Positions 1 to 10,592 of a DNA stretch of 64,000 nucleotides are shown in pieces; position 1 is the first letter of the stretch, and each line of letters opens with the position of its first letter. Under the pieces are notes generated by a model. The model made no database searches and was not told the origin of the DNA. It saw only the letters and a list, made by a program, of their open reading frames with translations. The position numbers and the translations under genes are program-made. Location: NCBI GenBank assembly GCA_028583685.1, contig JAMXIF010000003.1, positions 71,143,990-71,207,989 of the forward strand, written 5' to 3'. Source of the DNA: Petaurus breviceps papuanus (taxonomy: Eukaryota > Chordata > Mammalia > Diprotodontia > Petauridae).

Positions 1-1118
1 TTGCTTCCTTAGGGGATGGATGAGATTATGACTAACTAAATATGGTAAACTTTTATGACATTGAAAGAAGCATAGTATTATCCATCTATTTTTTCTTTAA
101 TTTTTATGGCCTACAAAGAATATAAAAGATTTCAGTATGTAAAAGAATTATTTCTCTGTTACTTTGATATAATTTTGCCGATAAGAGGACTTTTGAGAAT
201 CCTTATAGGAGTCCAGATTCTCTCTGAGGCCTGAATCTATGGTTGGGCATAATAATAAAACCAAGATTTCTACTTGTATAATTTCTGCATTGTAACAAAT
301 ATATTTTGGCAGCAATTACCAACAACTTCAATTCAGAGAGAAAGTATTTCTCCCATAACAGAACTAACAGTCCTTTCTTCATCCTTTTGCAGAGACTAAG
401 ACATGAACACACTGTTCCCAGGGGAAACCCAGTGCAGAGGGATAAACCAAAGAGGTATTTCTGAGTTATTCTCCCAAGATTAAACCAGGTATGTGTAAAG
501 TTAAAGTCTTCAATTCTGGGTCACAGGTTACAGTTATGAAACCAAAATGCACTCCAAGGATTGTAGTTAAGAATTAGGCTGGTAGAGAAGCCAAAATTTA
601 TCAGTAAGGAAGACAATCTTAGGTTTGAATGGATCAGACCAGGATCTGCAACAAAGGCAACCTAAAGATAAATTGTGTTGTGAGGGAGTAAAAGCCGCCC
701 TGCTCTCTTACTTAAGGGGAAGAACAAGTTATATAGGTCTTGACTTCAGCTCAGCGAAAGGAAGGGCTTGCATTTACAATGCAGATTTACACCCTACTAT
801 AGGGTATGTTTTTAGCTATCATTTCTTAGATGAAATTTGTCTTTTCTTTAAGGGGCCCTAGAGCTGGGAAGGTGGTTAAAATTTGCATTTCAAATGGTTT
901 CTCATGCAAAGCAAATAAGAGTTGCCGGAGAGCTATAATTAAGCTGTTTTGGAGCTATGAATAGTGAGTATCCCAGATATCAACAAGGCAAATATTTAAA
1001 AAGAGGAGGTGGTAATAGTCAGTAGGTTTAAAAGCAAGATTTGCCAGGGATACAGCTGCAGATAATGGAGAGTGAACTATATTCCCTTGCCAATTCAAAT
1101 ATCTTTTCCAGTTATAAC
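1..1118. other. No gene seen; mostly unassigned sequence
   Basis: I recognise no exon, RNA gene or clear mobile element here. Short open frames (for example 625-861 on the plus strand) have no recognisable motif. Part of it (about 417-540) resembles 6018-6120 loosely, as if both came from one very old repeat. Confidence 0.5.
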
Positions 1119-1120
1119 TA

Positions 1121-1526
1121 CCGTGTTTCCCTGATAATAAGACCTATCCCGAAAATAAGCCCTCCCCTTACTGTGTAAGATTCCTCTAAAATAAGCCCTC
1201 CCCCGAAAATAAGCCCTATTGAGATTGCTACTCTAGTGAAGGTGATTCCCCTGCGCTACACGCTACATTACGGTACCCTCTGTATGCACCGTCTGTTCCC
1301 CCCTCCCGTGAAACGCACGCCGCGCTCCAAGCTGCATCCAATCAGAGCTGCAGCAGTGAGAGCATCATCCTGTCCCCAGTGATTTGCTTGCTGGCGCCAT
1401 TAAGAGCAGTGCCACGGAGGAGAGCTGAGGCAGGACAACATAAGCCCTCCCCTGAAAATAAGCCCTCTGGTGTTTTTCTTTCCAAAAAAAATAATAAGAC
1501 AGTGTCTTATTATCGGGGAAACATGG
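1121..1526 (+). mobile_element. Non-autonomous DNA transposon (Tc1/mariner-type MITE), copy 1
   Basis: The element begins CCGTGTTTCCCTGATAATAA and ends with the near inverse complement, ending GGGGAAACATGG. It is flanked on both sides by TA (1119-1120 and 1527-1528), the target duplication of Tc1/mariner elements. Inside, the phrase AAAATAAGCCCTCCCC recurs several times near each end. There is no transposase frame, so it must have been moved in trans. A second copy in the opposite orientation lies at 10224-10592. The superfamily is inferred from the TA target and the inverted ends only. Confidence 0.8.
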
Positions 1527-1639
1527 TATGAGATAAGAAAGTGATTAGAGTATTTACCTCCTTTTTGCTATTAGAGGTAACCTAAATTATTATTAATAAT
1601 AATAACTTTCATGGGGGGAGGTTCTAGCATGGAAAAGTG

Positions 1640-1745
1640 CTTTACATGTTCTCATTTGGTTCTAACAGCAACCCTGCTTATCATAAATGTTATTTTGAAG
1701 AAAGGGAAAATCAGAAAGTTTTAGTCAAGGTCACAGTCACTAAAC
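1640..1745 (-). repeat. MIR-like SINE fragment (antisense)
   Basis: The order 'aaagtgctttacatgttctcattt', a short spacer and 'caaggtcacagtcact' matches the antisense layout of MIR/THER-type SINEs. It is heavily diverged and truncated. Confidence 0.4.
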
Positions 1746-1747
1746 TA

Positions 1748-2625
1748 GCATTTATTATGCACCTAATATATACTAGACATGGCACTAATGCTGGAAATAC
1801 CCCCTAAAAGTGTTAAAAAAAAAACCAGTCCCTGATCTCTAGGAGCTCATAATCTAGTGTGAGAGAATACTATGTACAAACAAGATACATACAGGATAAA
1901 TTGGAGATTATAAACAGAAGAAAGGCATTAGCATTAAGGAGGTTTGGGAAAAACTTTCTGCAGAAGGTGGGATTTTAGCTGGGACTTGAAGGAAGCCAGG
2001 GAAGCTAAGGAGGGAAAAAGAAGGAAGGAGAGAATTCCAGGCATTGGGAGGACAATGATTGGAGTTGGGAGATAGAGTGTATTTTGTATGTATGTATATA
2101 TACTATACCATTTGTATGTATATACACCGTCATTTCCTGTTCTGCACCATTATTTCTAAAATTGCTATGAAGTGAAAAAATACAGAGAACTTTTCATATT
2201 ATTTCAGCATTTCTTCTTCCTATGACTAACCCACAGATTGTAAAAGTACTATGTGGCATTCATGATTGATGTAGATAACTGGTCTGTGTTTATTTCCTCT
2301 TTGCATGTATTGTATGGAGAATAACAAAGAGGACAGTCACTGGATGGTAGAGTCCATAGAGGGGAGTAAGGTATAAGAAGACTAGAAAGGTAGGAAGGAG
2401 TCAAGTGATGAAGTACTTTGAAAACCAGAGAGAGGATTGTCTATTTGATCCTGGAGGGGAGAGGGAGACACTGGGAGTTGAGGATAAAGTGGTTTAGTGT
2501 GTGTGACATGGTTAGATCTGTCTTTTAGGAAGATCAATTTGACAGCCAAGGGGAGGATGGATTAAATTGGAAAGAGACTTGAGGTAGGGAGACCAGTTAG
2601 CAGAGTACTGCAAACCCAAGGGTCA
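1748..2625 (-). mobile_element. L2 LINE 3' region (antisense), interrupted
   Basis: Antisense L2 3' end. The landmarks, in order, are a degenerate tail near 1748-1800 (tttattatgcacctaatat), 'ggataaattggagattat', 'gggattttagctgggacttg', 'gagagaattccaggcat', 'aagaagactagaaaggtagg' and 'ggtagggagaccagttagc'. The same series recurs at 20195-21015 and 54565-55720. It is split near 2080-2310 by an unrelated segment. It is a non-coding fossil with no intact frame. Confidence 0.75.
2126..2309 (+). repeat. Unassigned ~184 bp dispersed repeat, copy 1
   Basis: About 90% identical by eye to 3509-3690 in the same orientation. This copy interrupts the antisense L2 around it. The L2 sequence just before the interruption (tgtattttgtatg) and just after (tgtattgtatgg) is similar, as expected of a target-site duplication. 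I do not recognise the family; it has no coding capacity. Confidence 0.65.
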
Positions 2626-2629
2626 TGTA

Positions 2630-3160
2630 AAACATAAGTGTAGGAGAAGGCCACCAAAGTCACCAGAAAAGTCAAAATGGCTTGAACTTCTCCGATTCAC
2701 AGTTCCATATTCCAGGAATTAAAAGCTATGGCAGTATACTCATGTGAAGGATGTAAATGGTATGCCCAGCAAACAGCATACTTAGAAAAATCCAACAACT
2801 TTGAGGCACTAATGGGCAGCAATATGATCCTGATGCCGTCGGCTGAGAAACAGCAGCCGCAGTTGCCTATGTCTGTTTGAAGTAATCAGAGATGGTTCCA
2901 CATAGTGCTGACCATATGGTCACCAGAAAGGACGGGCCATAAGGCAACAGCTGTAGCTGTTAGAGTATGGACTTTCCAGGTGACAAGGACAGATTATAGG
3001 ACTAGCCATAGTAACTGCCTTCATTCATTCTCATTGGCATACACAGAGTCTGCAGTCTGCCCTCAGTTATCTGTTGGTCAATTATATGTATTGGGTCAGT
3101 TGCCACCTGACCACAACAACTGGGTTCTGCTTTGGCAACAGAAGGACTTTGGATATAGAT
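2630..3160. other. No gene seen
   Basis: Apparently unique sequence between the antisense L2 and the TG microsatellite. The open frame at 2905-3162 has no recognisable domain and I do not treat it as a gene. Confidence 0.5.
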
Positions 3161-3165
3161 GAGGG

Positions 3166-3197
<32 letters not shown>

Positions 3198-3206
3198 GTG
3201 TGTGTA
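3166..3206. repeat. (TG)n microsatellite
   Basis: About 20 TG dinucleotides with one interruption (tgcg). The cysteine/valine-rich or histidine/threonine-rich frames crossing it are artefacts of the repeat. Confidence 0.95.
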
Positions 3207-3508
3207 TAAGGAGAGAGACAGATGGAAAGAGACAGAGAGAATATCTGTATCCACACAAGATTGACTATGCTAATGATTTTCATCCAAATGGACATTTAGA
3301 CAACTGAATTTTTACATTTACTTTCAGATGTTTTGCATCATGTCAACATAACCTAAATATGAATCTGGCTATATTATAAAGTAAGAAATTACATATTTGT
3401 TCAACCAGATGTTTTCAATTAGCCATACATATGTACGCTTTCTAGAATATTAACTGACTCAAGTTTTATATTAAAATCTTTTTTAGCTTTTAAGGAATGA
3501 AAAATATA

Positions 3509-3690
3509 ACCATCATTTCATGTTCTACATCATTATTCTAAAATTGCTGCAAAGTGAAAAAAAGAGAACTTTCCGTATTATTTCAGCATTTCTTCTTCCT
3601 ATGACTAACACACAGATTATAAAAATACTATGTGGCATTCATGATTGAGGTAGATAGCTGGTCTGTGTTTATTTCCTCTTTGCATATGTA
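3509..3690 (+). repeat. Unassigned ~184 bp dispersed repeat, copy 2
   Basis: Second copy of the segment at 2126-2309, in direct orientation, 1.38 kb downstream. It differs by scattered substitutions and a few small indels. I see no obvious target duplication here; the surroundings look unique. Confidence 0.65.
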
Positions 3691-4285
3691 ACAAAATAAG
3701 AGACTTCTTTTTTTAGTAAGGATAATTATTGTTTCAAGTTCTACAAAATGTTTCATCTTCATTTAAATCTATGATGACTGAGATTATTTACTCAAGGTTT
3801 GGATCATTATTATAAAACATGATATGAATGTGGTAGGCACTCAATAAATATTTGTTGCTTAGTGATGTTGGGTATATAAATGCAGGCACTATTCTAGTTT
3901 CTTATTGTTAGTGATAAAGATACATTAATGAGATCTTTATCTGGAACTGAAAATATTTTCATAAACACTGTATAAAGATGTCATTGCCATCTCATTTGAA
4001 GATGATTGGCTTACTCATGGTTAGACATACAGCAGAGATATGCCATAGACTTGGCCTTTAAAAGTGAGCTTGAAATGCAAGGATCTAAGACAACTCCAAA
4101 AGACGCATGATGGAAAATGCTGTCCACATTATGGAGTCTGAATGCAGATTGCTGCATACTATTTGCTCTCTCTCTTTTTTTTCTTTGCTTCTTCTCTCTC
4201 CATGATTCCTCTCATTGGTTCTAATTCCTCTTCACAACATGACTAATGTGAAAATATGTTTAATATGAATTAATATGTAGAGCCT
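3691..4285. other. Mostly unique sequence with a short L2-like tail
   Basis: No gene is evident. A short L2/MIR-type 3' tail (taggcactcaataaatattt) lies near 3833-3860. The rest is unassigned AT-rich sequence. Confidence 0.4.
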
Positions 4286-4289
4286 ATAT

Positions 4290-4425
4290 CCGCTTACATG
4301 TCATCCTGGGGTGGGGGGAGAAGAGAGAGGGAAAGAAAATTTGAAACTCAAAATCCTATGGAAGTGAATGGTGAAAAATAAATATATAGATATTATATAT
4401 CTTATATACCATATATCTATATTTA
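4290..4425 (+). mobile_element. L1 3' end stub (sense)
   Basis: A G-rich run (gtggggggagaagagagagg) is followed by 'gaaaatttgaaactcaaaat', 'tggaagtgaatggtgaaaa' and then an A/T-rich tail that has grown into a TA microsatellite. The same phrases occur in antisense at 53700-53970. I place it as a 5'-truncated L1 3' end; subfamily unknown. Confidence 0.55.
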
Positions 4426-5300
4426 AAATGAACTTGAGCTAAAAATACAGTAGGAGAGGTACTATAAAGAGAAGCTAATTTGGTTTCCTGGGGTCAGTTA
4501 CACATCTGGGAGACTCCTGATAGGAATCACATAGTCCCCAGAGAGGAGAGAATAAGATGGTACAAAGATAGCAATGGCTGGATACAATGGCAATTCTTGA
4601 ACCAAGCCAGAACCTGAAAGAATTTGGACAAATAGCAGTGGATTAGCAGAGGGGGAGTGCTAGAGTAGTATTTTTTTTCACAACATTGAACTAAGTTGCA
4701 TGTCCTGGAGAGAAGAGGATTTCTTGGGAGTCAGATGATTGAGTTCTCAGAAGAAGTAGGAGGTGAAGCTGAAGAACAGAATTGCAATATGAAGTAGAAA
4801 ACCATGATCTTGCCCTTCATGAGCCATGTGAGTTGCTCTGGATTAGAGGATAACAGGGTCAACTCATTATTAAATCCAGTTTCTTTCCTATGAAGTTTAA
4901 GGGGTGGGAATGCTGAGCTACCACCAAGCCAGAATTCCAAATTTGAGGACTATATGGGTCCCTAAAAAGATGGCATTCACAAGAGGGAAAGGCATCAATT
5001 TCTAGAAACTCCAAATGATTTCTTGGGAGGGGAAATCTCTCAATCTTAGGGTAGCACTATGGATCTGGAGGATGTTTTAGTTTCTGGATAGAAAGAGAAA
5101 CTGGAGAGAAAAGGACAATTGGATTAATTGCTTATGGACTCAGACACGAGTTTTCTTTGTTTTACATTTTCTCTCAGATGAAATAAAGACTGTCTTGCGT
5201 TTGATAGATTATTAGCCTGAATGCTTGAATAGAAACTTAAAATCCCTTACTTTTTCTACAGTGACCTAGACAGAAGGTTGTAGAGCTAGCTCTAACCAGA
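4426..5300. other. No gene or clear repeat seen
   Basis: Unassigned sequence. The minus-strand open frame at 4731-4940 shows no recognisable domain and is likely chance. Confidence 0.45.
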
Positions 5301-5317
5301 TTGCCCAGAGCTGATTG

Positions 5318-5400
5318 TTAAAATGTATTTATATGTATGTATATATAAATATATATGTATATATTTAAATATATTTATGTATATATTATGTAAGTATTTA
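5318..5400. repeat. (TA/TATG)n-rich microsatellite
   Basis: Impure alternation of ATAT, TATG and TTTAAATA units. A further AT/ATAC-rich stretch continues around 5510-5600. Confidence 0.8.
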
Positions 5401-5627
5401 TGCCTCAGAAATTAGAAATCCCCACAAATCAGGACTGGCTTTATTGTTTTGTAATTGTCTAGACATAAAATATTAACAAAGATTAAGCTTAAAATTGTGT
5501 TCATATGTATGTAAATATACACATATAAATATACACATGTGTATATATGTGCACATAATACATTATATACATAGATGTATATACATATACATAAATATCT
5601 ATATGTGTGTACATCATATTTGAATAT

Positions 5628-5656
5628 GTATGTGTGTGTGTGCGTATATATATATA

Positions 5657-5731
<75 letters not shown>

Positions 5732-5750
5732 GGAGAGAGAGAGAGAGTTT
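5628..5750. repeat. Compound (TG)n(TA)n(GA)n microsatellite
   Basis: A short TG run and a TA run lead into about 45 GA units from 5661, with a few AAA and GGG interruptions. The Arg/Glu-rich frame across it is an artefact of the repeat. Confidence 0.95.
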
Positions 5751-5904
5751 CCCCTGAGAGGCTAGTTATTAAACATTTATCAGCATATGCTATATTGGTC
5801 TATTAAAATTTCTTGAGTTCAGCCAGAGTGTAATAAAAGGCTGAGGGAATTAAGCCATCACCAGACTGAAGACCTGGTGACTGTAGGCTAAATAATAATG
5901 CTAA

Positions 5905-6010
5905 TAATATTAATAACTGGTATTTAGAGTTTTACTGGCCACAAAGTGCTTTGTGTCCATTTTCTCATTTGATCCTGACAATTTCCCTGAGTAAACATTA
6001 ACCAAATTCA
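5905..6010 (-). repeat. MIR-like SINE fragment (antisense)
   Basis: Contains 'gccacaaagtgctttgtgtc' followed by 'ctcatttgatcctgacaatt', the antisense MIR3/THER arrangement. Truncated. Confidence 0.5.
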
Positions 6011-6017
6011 TATCACA

Positions 6018-7360
6018 ACAGGAAATCCTATATGGGAGCATAAACCAAAAAGTGATTTATGAGAAGTCCCTAAGACTGAACCATAAAGTTTCATTTCTGG
6101 ACTATGGGCCACAATTGATTAACTAAAATAAGCTATCAATGTTGCCCACTATTTGTTCTACTTTGCAAAAGTCGTCTGATACCTCATTGTACCATGGAGG
6201 CAACTCTAGGTTCTTAAAGACAACACCAGTGGAACATAAGTTTGAACATATTTTGCCAAGCTTGAAGGGAGTCAAATATAGGCCAAGCAACACATTTTGT
6301 CTGTCATCCAAGGACCAGCCTTGCACAATTAGAAGAGGCTCTTCAATAGCTGAAATCTGGTTACATTTTTGACTGTAGCACCTCTTATAGGCCAATTCCC
6401 AATCATAAAAGGTTTATAATTGGGGTTGGTAGAAGAAGTACCTACACTCATGAATGAACAGATCTTGGAAGTAGGGAAATAATATATTGCTCTCTTCAAG
6501 AAGGTATCACAAGACCTGGCATCTGTCTTCCAAGTAGAATTGGAATTATAAAAAATCTGGAGATGGAAGATGACTATAAGTATTTTCCTGTCCAAATCCA
6601 AAATCATTTTGAAAAAATATATCTGGGATCATTTAAATGCTCTAAACATTGACAAGCAATACAATGTCTTCTTTTAAAATCTATAGTGTTGGGGCGGCTA
6701 GGTGACGCAGTGAGTAAACCGCTGGCCATGGAGTCAGGAGGTCCTGAGTTCTATTCTGGCTTCAGACACTTAACACCCACACAAAAAACTAGCAGTGTAA
6801 CCTTGGGCAAGTTACTTAACCCCAATTGCCCTCCAAAAGGCAAAAAAATAAATAAATAAAATAAAATCTCTAGTGTTCCCATAATTGTGTCAGGTGCGGT
6901 AGAGGATAGAACAGTATAATACATGGTGTTTTACTCATCTTCCTCCATGAAATGCTTCTCCAAAACCTCATTGTGATAAAGAGATGATCCAGGATTCTTG
7001 AAAGCTATGACAACAGAGCCGATAGGCTTGGGTAGGTTCTATTGTGCTGGACAGGCGTTAGACATGGTATAGCAATAGACAAAATGTATTTTCTGAGTGC
7101 CAACCTAAATAATGATGGAGAATATCATCAATAGGTTTGCCTTCTGGTGATTAATATTTTGGGGGAGAAGAGATGATGGCAGCCCATGAAACAAAGTGTA
7201 ACCCTGATTCTACCCAAGCCTCGGGTGATTTTCTTGGCAGACAGCCCTGTGATCATTACTGTGCACATGAAAGGTGATGTGACACCTAACTGGCTGAGAT
7301 AATACTGATTTACAGTTCTGTAGGGAGAAGGGACTTCATTAGATTGGAACACACTTCCAG
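6018..7360. other. Unassigned stretch with two or three antisense open frames, interrupted by a SINE
   Basis: Minus-strand open frames lie at 6123-6395, 6329-6607 and 7128-7352. None carries a domain I can name. They could be chance or the remains of an old broken element. Nothing here supports a working host gene. Confidence 0.3.
6691..6861 (+). mobile_element. tRNA-headed short SINE (WSINE1-like), sense
   Basis: Starts GGGGCGGCTAGGTGACGCAG and ends with an (A)n/(TAAA)n tail. Flanked by a ~16 bp target duplication, taaaatctatagtgtt at 6675-6690 and taaaatctctagtgtt at 6862-6877 (one mismatch). The head carries a degenerate Pol III B box. It has the 'gtgagtaaa' variant also seen in the antisense copies at 13231 and 26876, suggesting a subfamily. 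Its tail suggests L1-type mobilisation. Confidence 0.9.
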
Positions 7361-8600
7361 ATAGGACCTAGAGAGGGGCAGGTCAAGAGGAAAATGAGGC
7401 TGCCTGGAACTTTGAGTCACAGATAAGTCATGGTAAAGGAAAGCTATCTCTCCTCACCCTTCTCTGTCCCTTAAAATTTAGCTTCTGCAGTCCTAGAGAT
7501 CAGATGCTTCTTGGTGAGCTCTTTGTTAAATTGAAATTTTATTTCACTCCCAGATGAAAATCTCCCATACTCTTGTGTATTCTTTGGCATATTTTAATCT
7601 ACTTTCTTTATCTGTTTTTTCTTTGCTGCTTCATTTGATTACAAAGCTCCACTAACTATTCATGATAGTCTTTTGTGTAACCACAGTTCAGTGGGAAAAG
7701 GCTAAGTTTGTGAGTGTAAATTAAAGGTTATCCCCCCCCCCTTAAAAACAATCAGGGAAAAAGCTTTCTTTCTGAGCCCAGATCCTAGACTAGTGATATT
7801 TGAGGGGTGACAGAAATTTATAGTTTAATATCTTGGAGACTAGAGGAGAGATTGCCCAGACTTGACAGTCTTGAATCCTACCTTCCCCCCACCCACACCC
7901 CAGCTAGGCTATATATAGGCTGTATAAGCATGGCTTTGATACTCTGTAAAGATGGGCCAGGCCTCAAATCATAACTAGCTATGCAACTTATGTGCTATGT
8001 CTTCTTTAGCCTACATATATATTTGACCGAAGAAAAAGCAAATATTGTCCACCCCTCAGTCCTATGAAACCTCCTTCCATTTCTGAAGCAACAGTGGCAG
8101 AGTGGTGGGAAATAGGGTAGGATGTACTGTCACATAGATTTTAGATAATTGAACTTTAATTTGACTACTAGTATTATAAGCATGAGATCTTCATCCAATT
8201 TTGAACCAATAGACTTTACAGGAGGAGCTAAATCATATTAATCCTGACGTTCTTGTTATAAATGAAACCAGAGGAAAGAAAGCATTTATAATTAAATGGA
8301 TGAATAGCTCATAGGTGCTCCTTGAAGGAGCAAGGAAAGGACATGGCAGAGTGAGTTTTATTGTTTGCCCAAGGGCAACACGAAACTCTATTTCATGGAC
8401 TATTTATTTGTTCACTTTTTTTGTAGTACTAATGAGAAGTATTTGCAAAAAAAAAAGACCATCATGAAAATAATTGCAACTTATTCATCAGCATTAGTAC
8501 TGAGAATGAAGTGATAGAAAAATTCTACCTGGAACTTGATGACAGAGAACCTCAAAAAATAAATCAAGATACAATTTATAATATTTATATAGTGTTATAA
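7361..8600. other. No gene or clear repeat seen
   Basis: AT-rich, apparently unique sequence with a short poly-C run near 7732-7741. I found no exon signal or recognisable motif. Confidence 0.45.
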
Positions 8601-8680
8601 GGTTTTTAGAGGATCTTATTTTAGCTATTGCTATTCACATTTTACAGATGAAGAAACTGCGGTAAAGAGATATTAAGTGA

Positions 8681-8859
8681 TGAGGCAGCTAGGTGGCACA
8701 GTGAATAGAGCACTGGCCCTGGAGTCAGGAGGATCTGAGTTCAAATTTGGCCTCAGACACTTAATATTTACTAGCTGTGTGACCTTAGGCAAGTCACTTA
8801 ACTCAAGCTGCCCAGCATTTCCCCCTCCAAAAAGCAAAAAAATTACAACAATGACCCAC
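8681..8859 (+). mobile_element. tRNA-headed short SINE, sense, nested in MIR
   Basis: Complete copy from GAGGCAGCTAGGTGGCACAG to an A-rich tail. It has a perfect 16 bp target duplication, aagagatattaagtga, at 8665-8680 and 8860-8875. The perfect duplication suggests it is young relative to the MIR it interrupts. Confidence 0.95.
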
Positions 8860-8904
8860 AAGAGATATTAAGTGATTTGTCCAGGATCACACAGCAAGTA
8901 TCTG

Positions 8905-9071
8905 TTTTTTTTTTTTTTTTTGCTTTTTGGAGGGCAGTTGGGGTTAAATGACTTGCCCAAGGTCACACGGTTAGTTTTTTTGTGTGTGTTAAGTGTCTGA
9001 GGCCGGATCCGGTCCTCCTGACTCCAGGGCTGATGCTCTATTCACTGCACCACCTAGCCACCCCAACAAGT
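8905..9071 (-). mobile_element. tRNA-headed short SINE, antisense, nested in MIR
   Basis: Begins with a poly-T run (the poly-A of the minus strand) and ends at 'cacctagccacccc'. Flanked by aagtatctg at 8896-8904 and 9072-9080. It sits only about 30 bp from the oppositely oriented copy at 8681-8859, so the pair could fold as an inverted repeat. Confidence 0.9.
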
Positions 9072-9159
9072 AAGTATCTGAAGCCAGATTTGAACTCCAT
9101 CATTCTTATTTCAAATCTAATATTCTATTCAAAGTGCCACCTATCTTGCCTCAAAACAA

Positions 9160-9365
9160 TAGTTGGCTTTTACATAGCACTTGAAGGTTAGCAAAGTGCT
9201 TTATATGTATTATCTCATTTGATCCTCATAACTTTGTGAAGTAAGTACTATTATTTTCCCCATTATGCAAAAGAATCTAAGACTTAAAGGGGCTGTGATT
9301 GTTCAAGATCATCCGGCTAGTGGGTATCTGAGGCTGGGTTCAAACCTAGGTCTCTCCTGATTCCA
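9160..9365 (-). repeat. MIR3/THER-like SINE (antisense)
   Basis: Nearly full-length antisense layout: 'tttacatagcacttgaagg', 'tatctcatttgatcctcata', 'gtgggtatctgaggctggg', 'aacctaggtctctcctgatt'. Confidence 0.7.
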
Positions 9366-9659
9366 CTCTGTCTTTCCTTCTACCCCTAGGTCTCCTTTGC
9401 TGAATCTTTATCCAGATCATGCCTGCTAACCATGAGTGGCCCATGGGAATCTGTCCTGTGTCCTTTTCTCTTCTTTCTTTGCTATTCAACTCAGTGATTT
9501 CATCTCCTACTGATTCGATGATTCTCATATCTCAGGCTTAACTTCTCCCCTAACTTCCAGATTTACACCCCCAACTCTCTATTAAACATTTTGAACTGGA
9601 TGTTCAAAGATCTCTTGACTCAAGACGTCCACACCAACACATTATTTTTTTACCCCAAC

Positions 9660-9838
9660 TAGGGATGGGGAACCTGTAGCTTCCAGGCCACATGTTGCCC
9701 CCCCCCCCCCCCAGGGCCTCAAATGTGGCCCTTTGACTGAATCCAAACTTCATAGAACAAAAATGTGAAGTTTGGATTCAGTCAAAGGGTCGCACTTGAG
9801 GACCTACTGGCCCTGAAGCCACAGGTTTCCCACCCCTG
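9660..9838. mobile_element. Long-hairpin (foldback) DNA element, copy 1
   Basis: The two halves are inverted complements: 'ccctttgactgaatccaaac' on the left and 'gtttggattcagtcaaaggg' on the right, with outer ends 'gggatggggaacctg' and 'caggtttcccacccc'. Related copies lie at 25142-25315 and, as a half, at 37055-37150. A run of 14 C interrupts the left arm. The CAGGGG...CCCCTG ends suggest a hAT-type MITE, but I see no clean 8 bp target duplication. Confidence 0.75.
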
Positions 9839-10223
9839 TGAAGCCTTTTTTTTTTCCTGACCTCTGACTTTCAGATTTATTACTATAGTAATCATCATCC
9901 TAATCTCCCAGGCTTGCAACCTAGGTGTCATGCTCAATTCTCTAATCTCTTTTGTGACCATAGCTAATGTTTTGCCAATTCCTGTACATTTTAACTTCAT
10001 TGTATGTCTCATATCACCTCTTATGCCTCCTTACCGCCACTGACACTGCTATCTTCTGGTGCCTGCCCTCATCATTTCTTGTCCAGATTTTTGCAATAGC
10101 CTATTGATTGGTCTTCTTGCTTCAAATCGCCTACCACTCCCCTCCACCCTCCTCTCAGCTGTCAAATTAATCTTCCTACAGTACAGTTCTGACCATATCA
10201 CTTCCACACCCCTATTTAACATA

Positions 10224-10592
10224 CCGTGTTTCCCCAATAATAAGACACTGTCATTATTTTTTTGGACAGAAAAACACCAGAGGGCTTATTTTCAGGGGAG
10301 GGCTTATTTTAATGAACATTGACAGCAATTTTAATAAACAGGTAAATGTGAACAAAAAAATGTACCTTTATTCAATAATGAATTCAATAAAGAACAGGAT
10401 GACGCGCTCACTGCTGCAGCTCTGATTGGATGCAGCTCAGAGCGTGGCGTGCTTTTCACGGGGAGGGGGGGTGTTAGGGTTAGGGTAATCTCAATAGGGC
10501 TTATTTTTGGGGGAGGGCTTATTTTAGAGGAATCTTACACAGTAAGGAGAGGGCTTATTTTCGGGATAGGTCTTATTATCGGGGAAACACGG
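10224..10592 (-). mobile_element. Non-autonomous DNA transposon (Tc1/mariner-type MITE), copy 2
   Basis: Same family as 1121-1526 but inverted. Starts CCGTGTTTCCCCAATAATAA and ends TTATCGGGGAAACACGG, flanked by TA at 10222-10223 and 10593-10594. It lies inside an L2. The centre differs from copy 1: an AT-rich segment (about 10315-10395) is absent from copy 1, and a short telomere-like stretch (gttagggttagggt) near 10473 stands where copy 1 has about 70 bp of other sequence. Confidence 0.85.

Larger units (their letters stand above)
8600..9130 (-). repeat. MIR-like SINE (antisense) split by two younger SINEs
   Basis: The MIR pieces read in order as 'cattttacagatgaagaaac' (8638), 'gtgatttgtccaggatcaca' (8871) and 'gaagccagatttgaactcc' (9080). 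Two complete short SINEs in opposite orientations separate them. This is a clear three-layer insertion nest. Confidence 0.85.

Noticed and set aside
6691-6861. tRNA gene suspected from A- and B-box-like sequences
   Set aside because: The tRNA-like head belongs to a dispersed SINE with an A-rich tail and target duplication; no cloverleaf is kept.
8600-9130. Regularly spaced repeats, considered as a CRISPR-like array
   Set aside because: The genome is eukaryotic and the repeats are whole SINEs in opposite orientations with target duplications.
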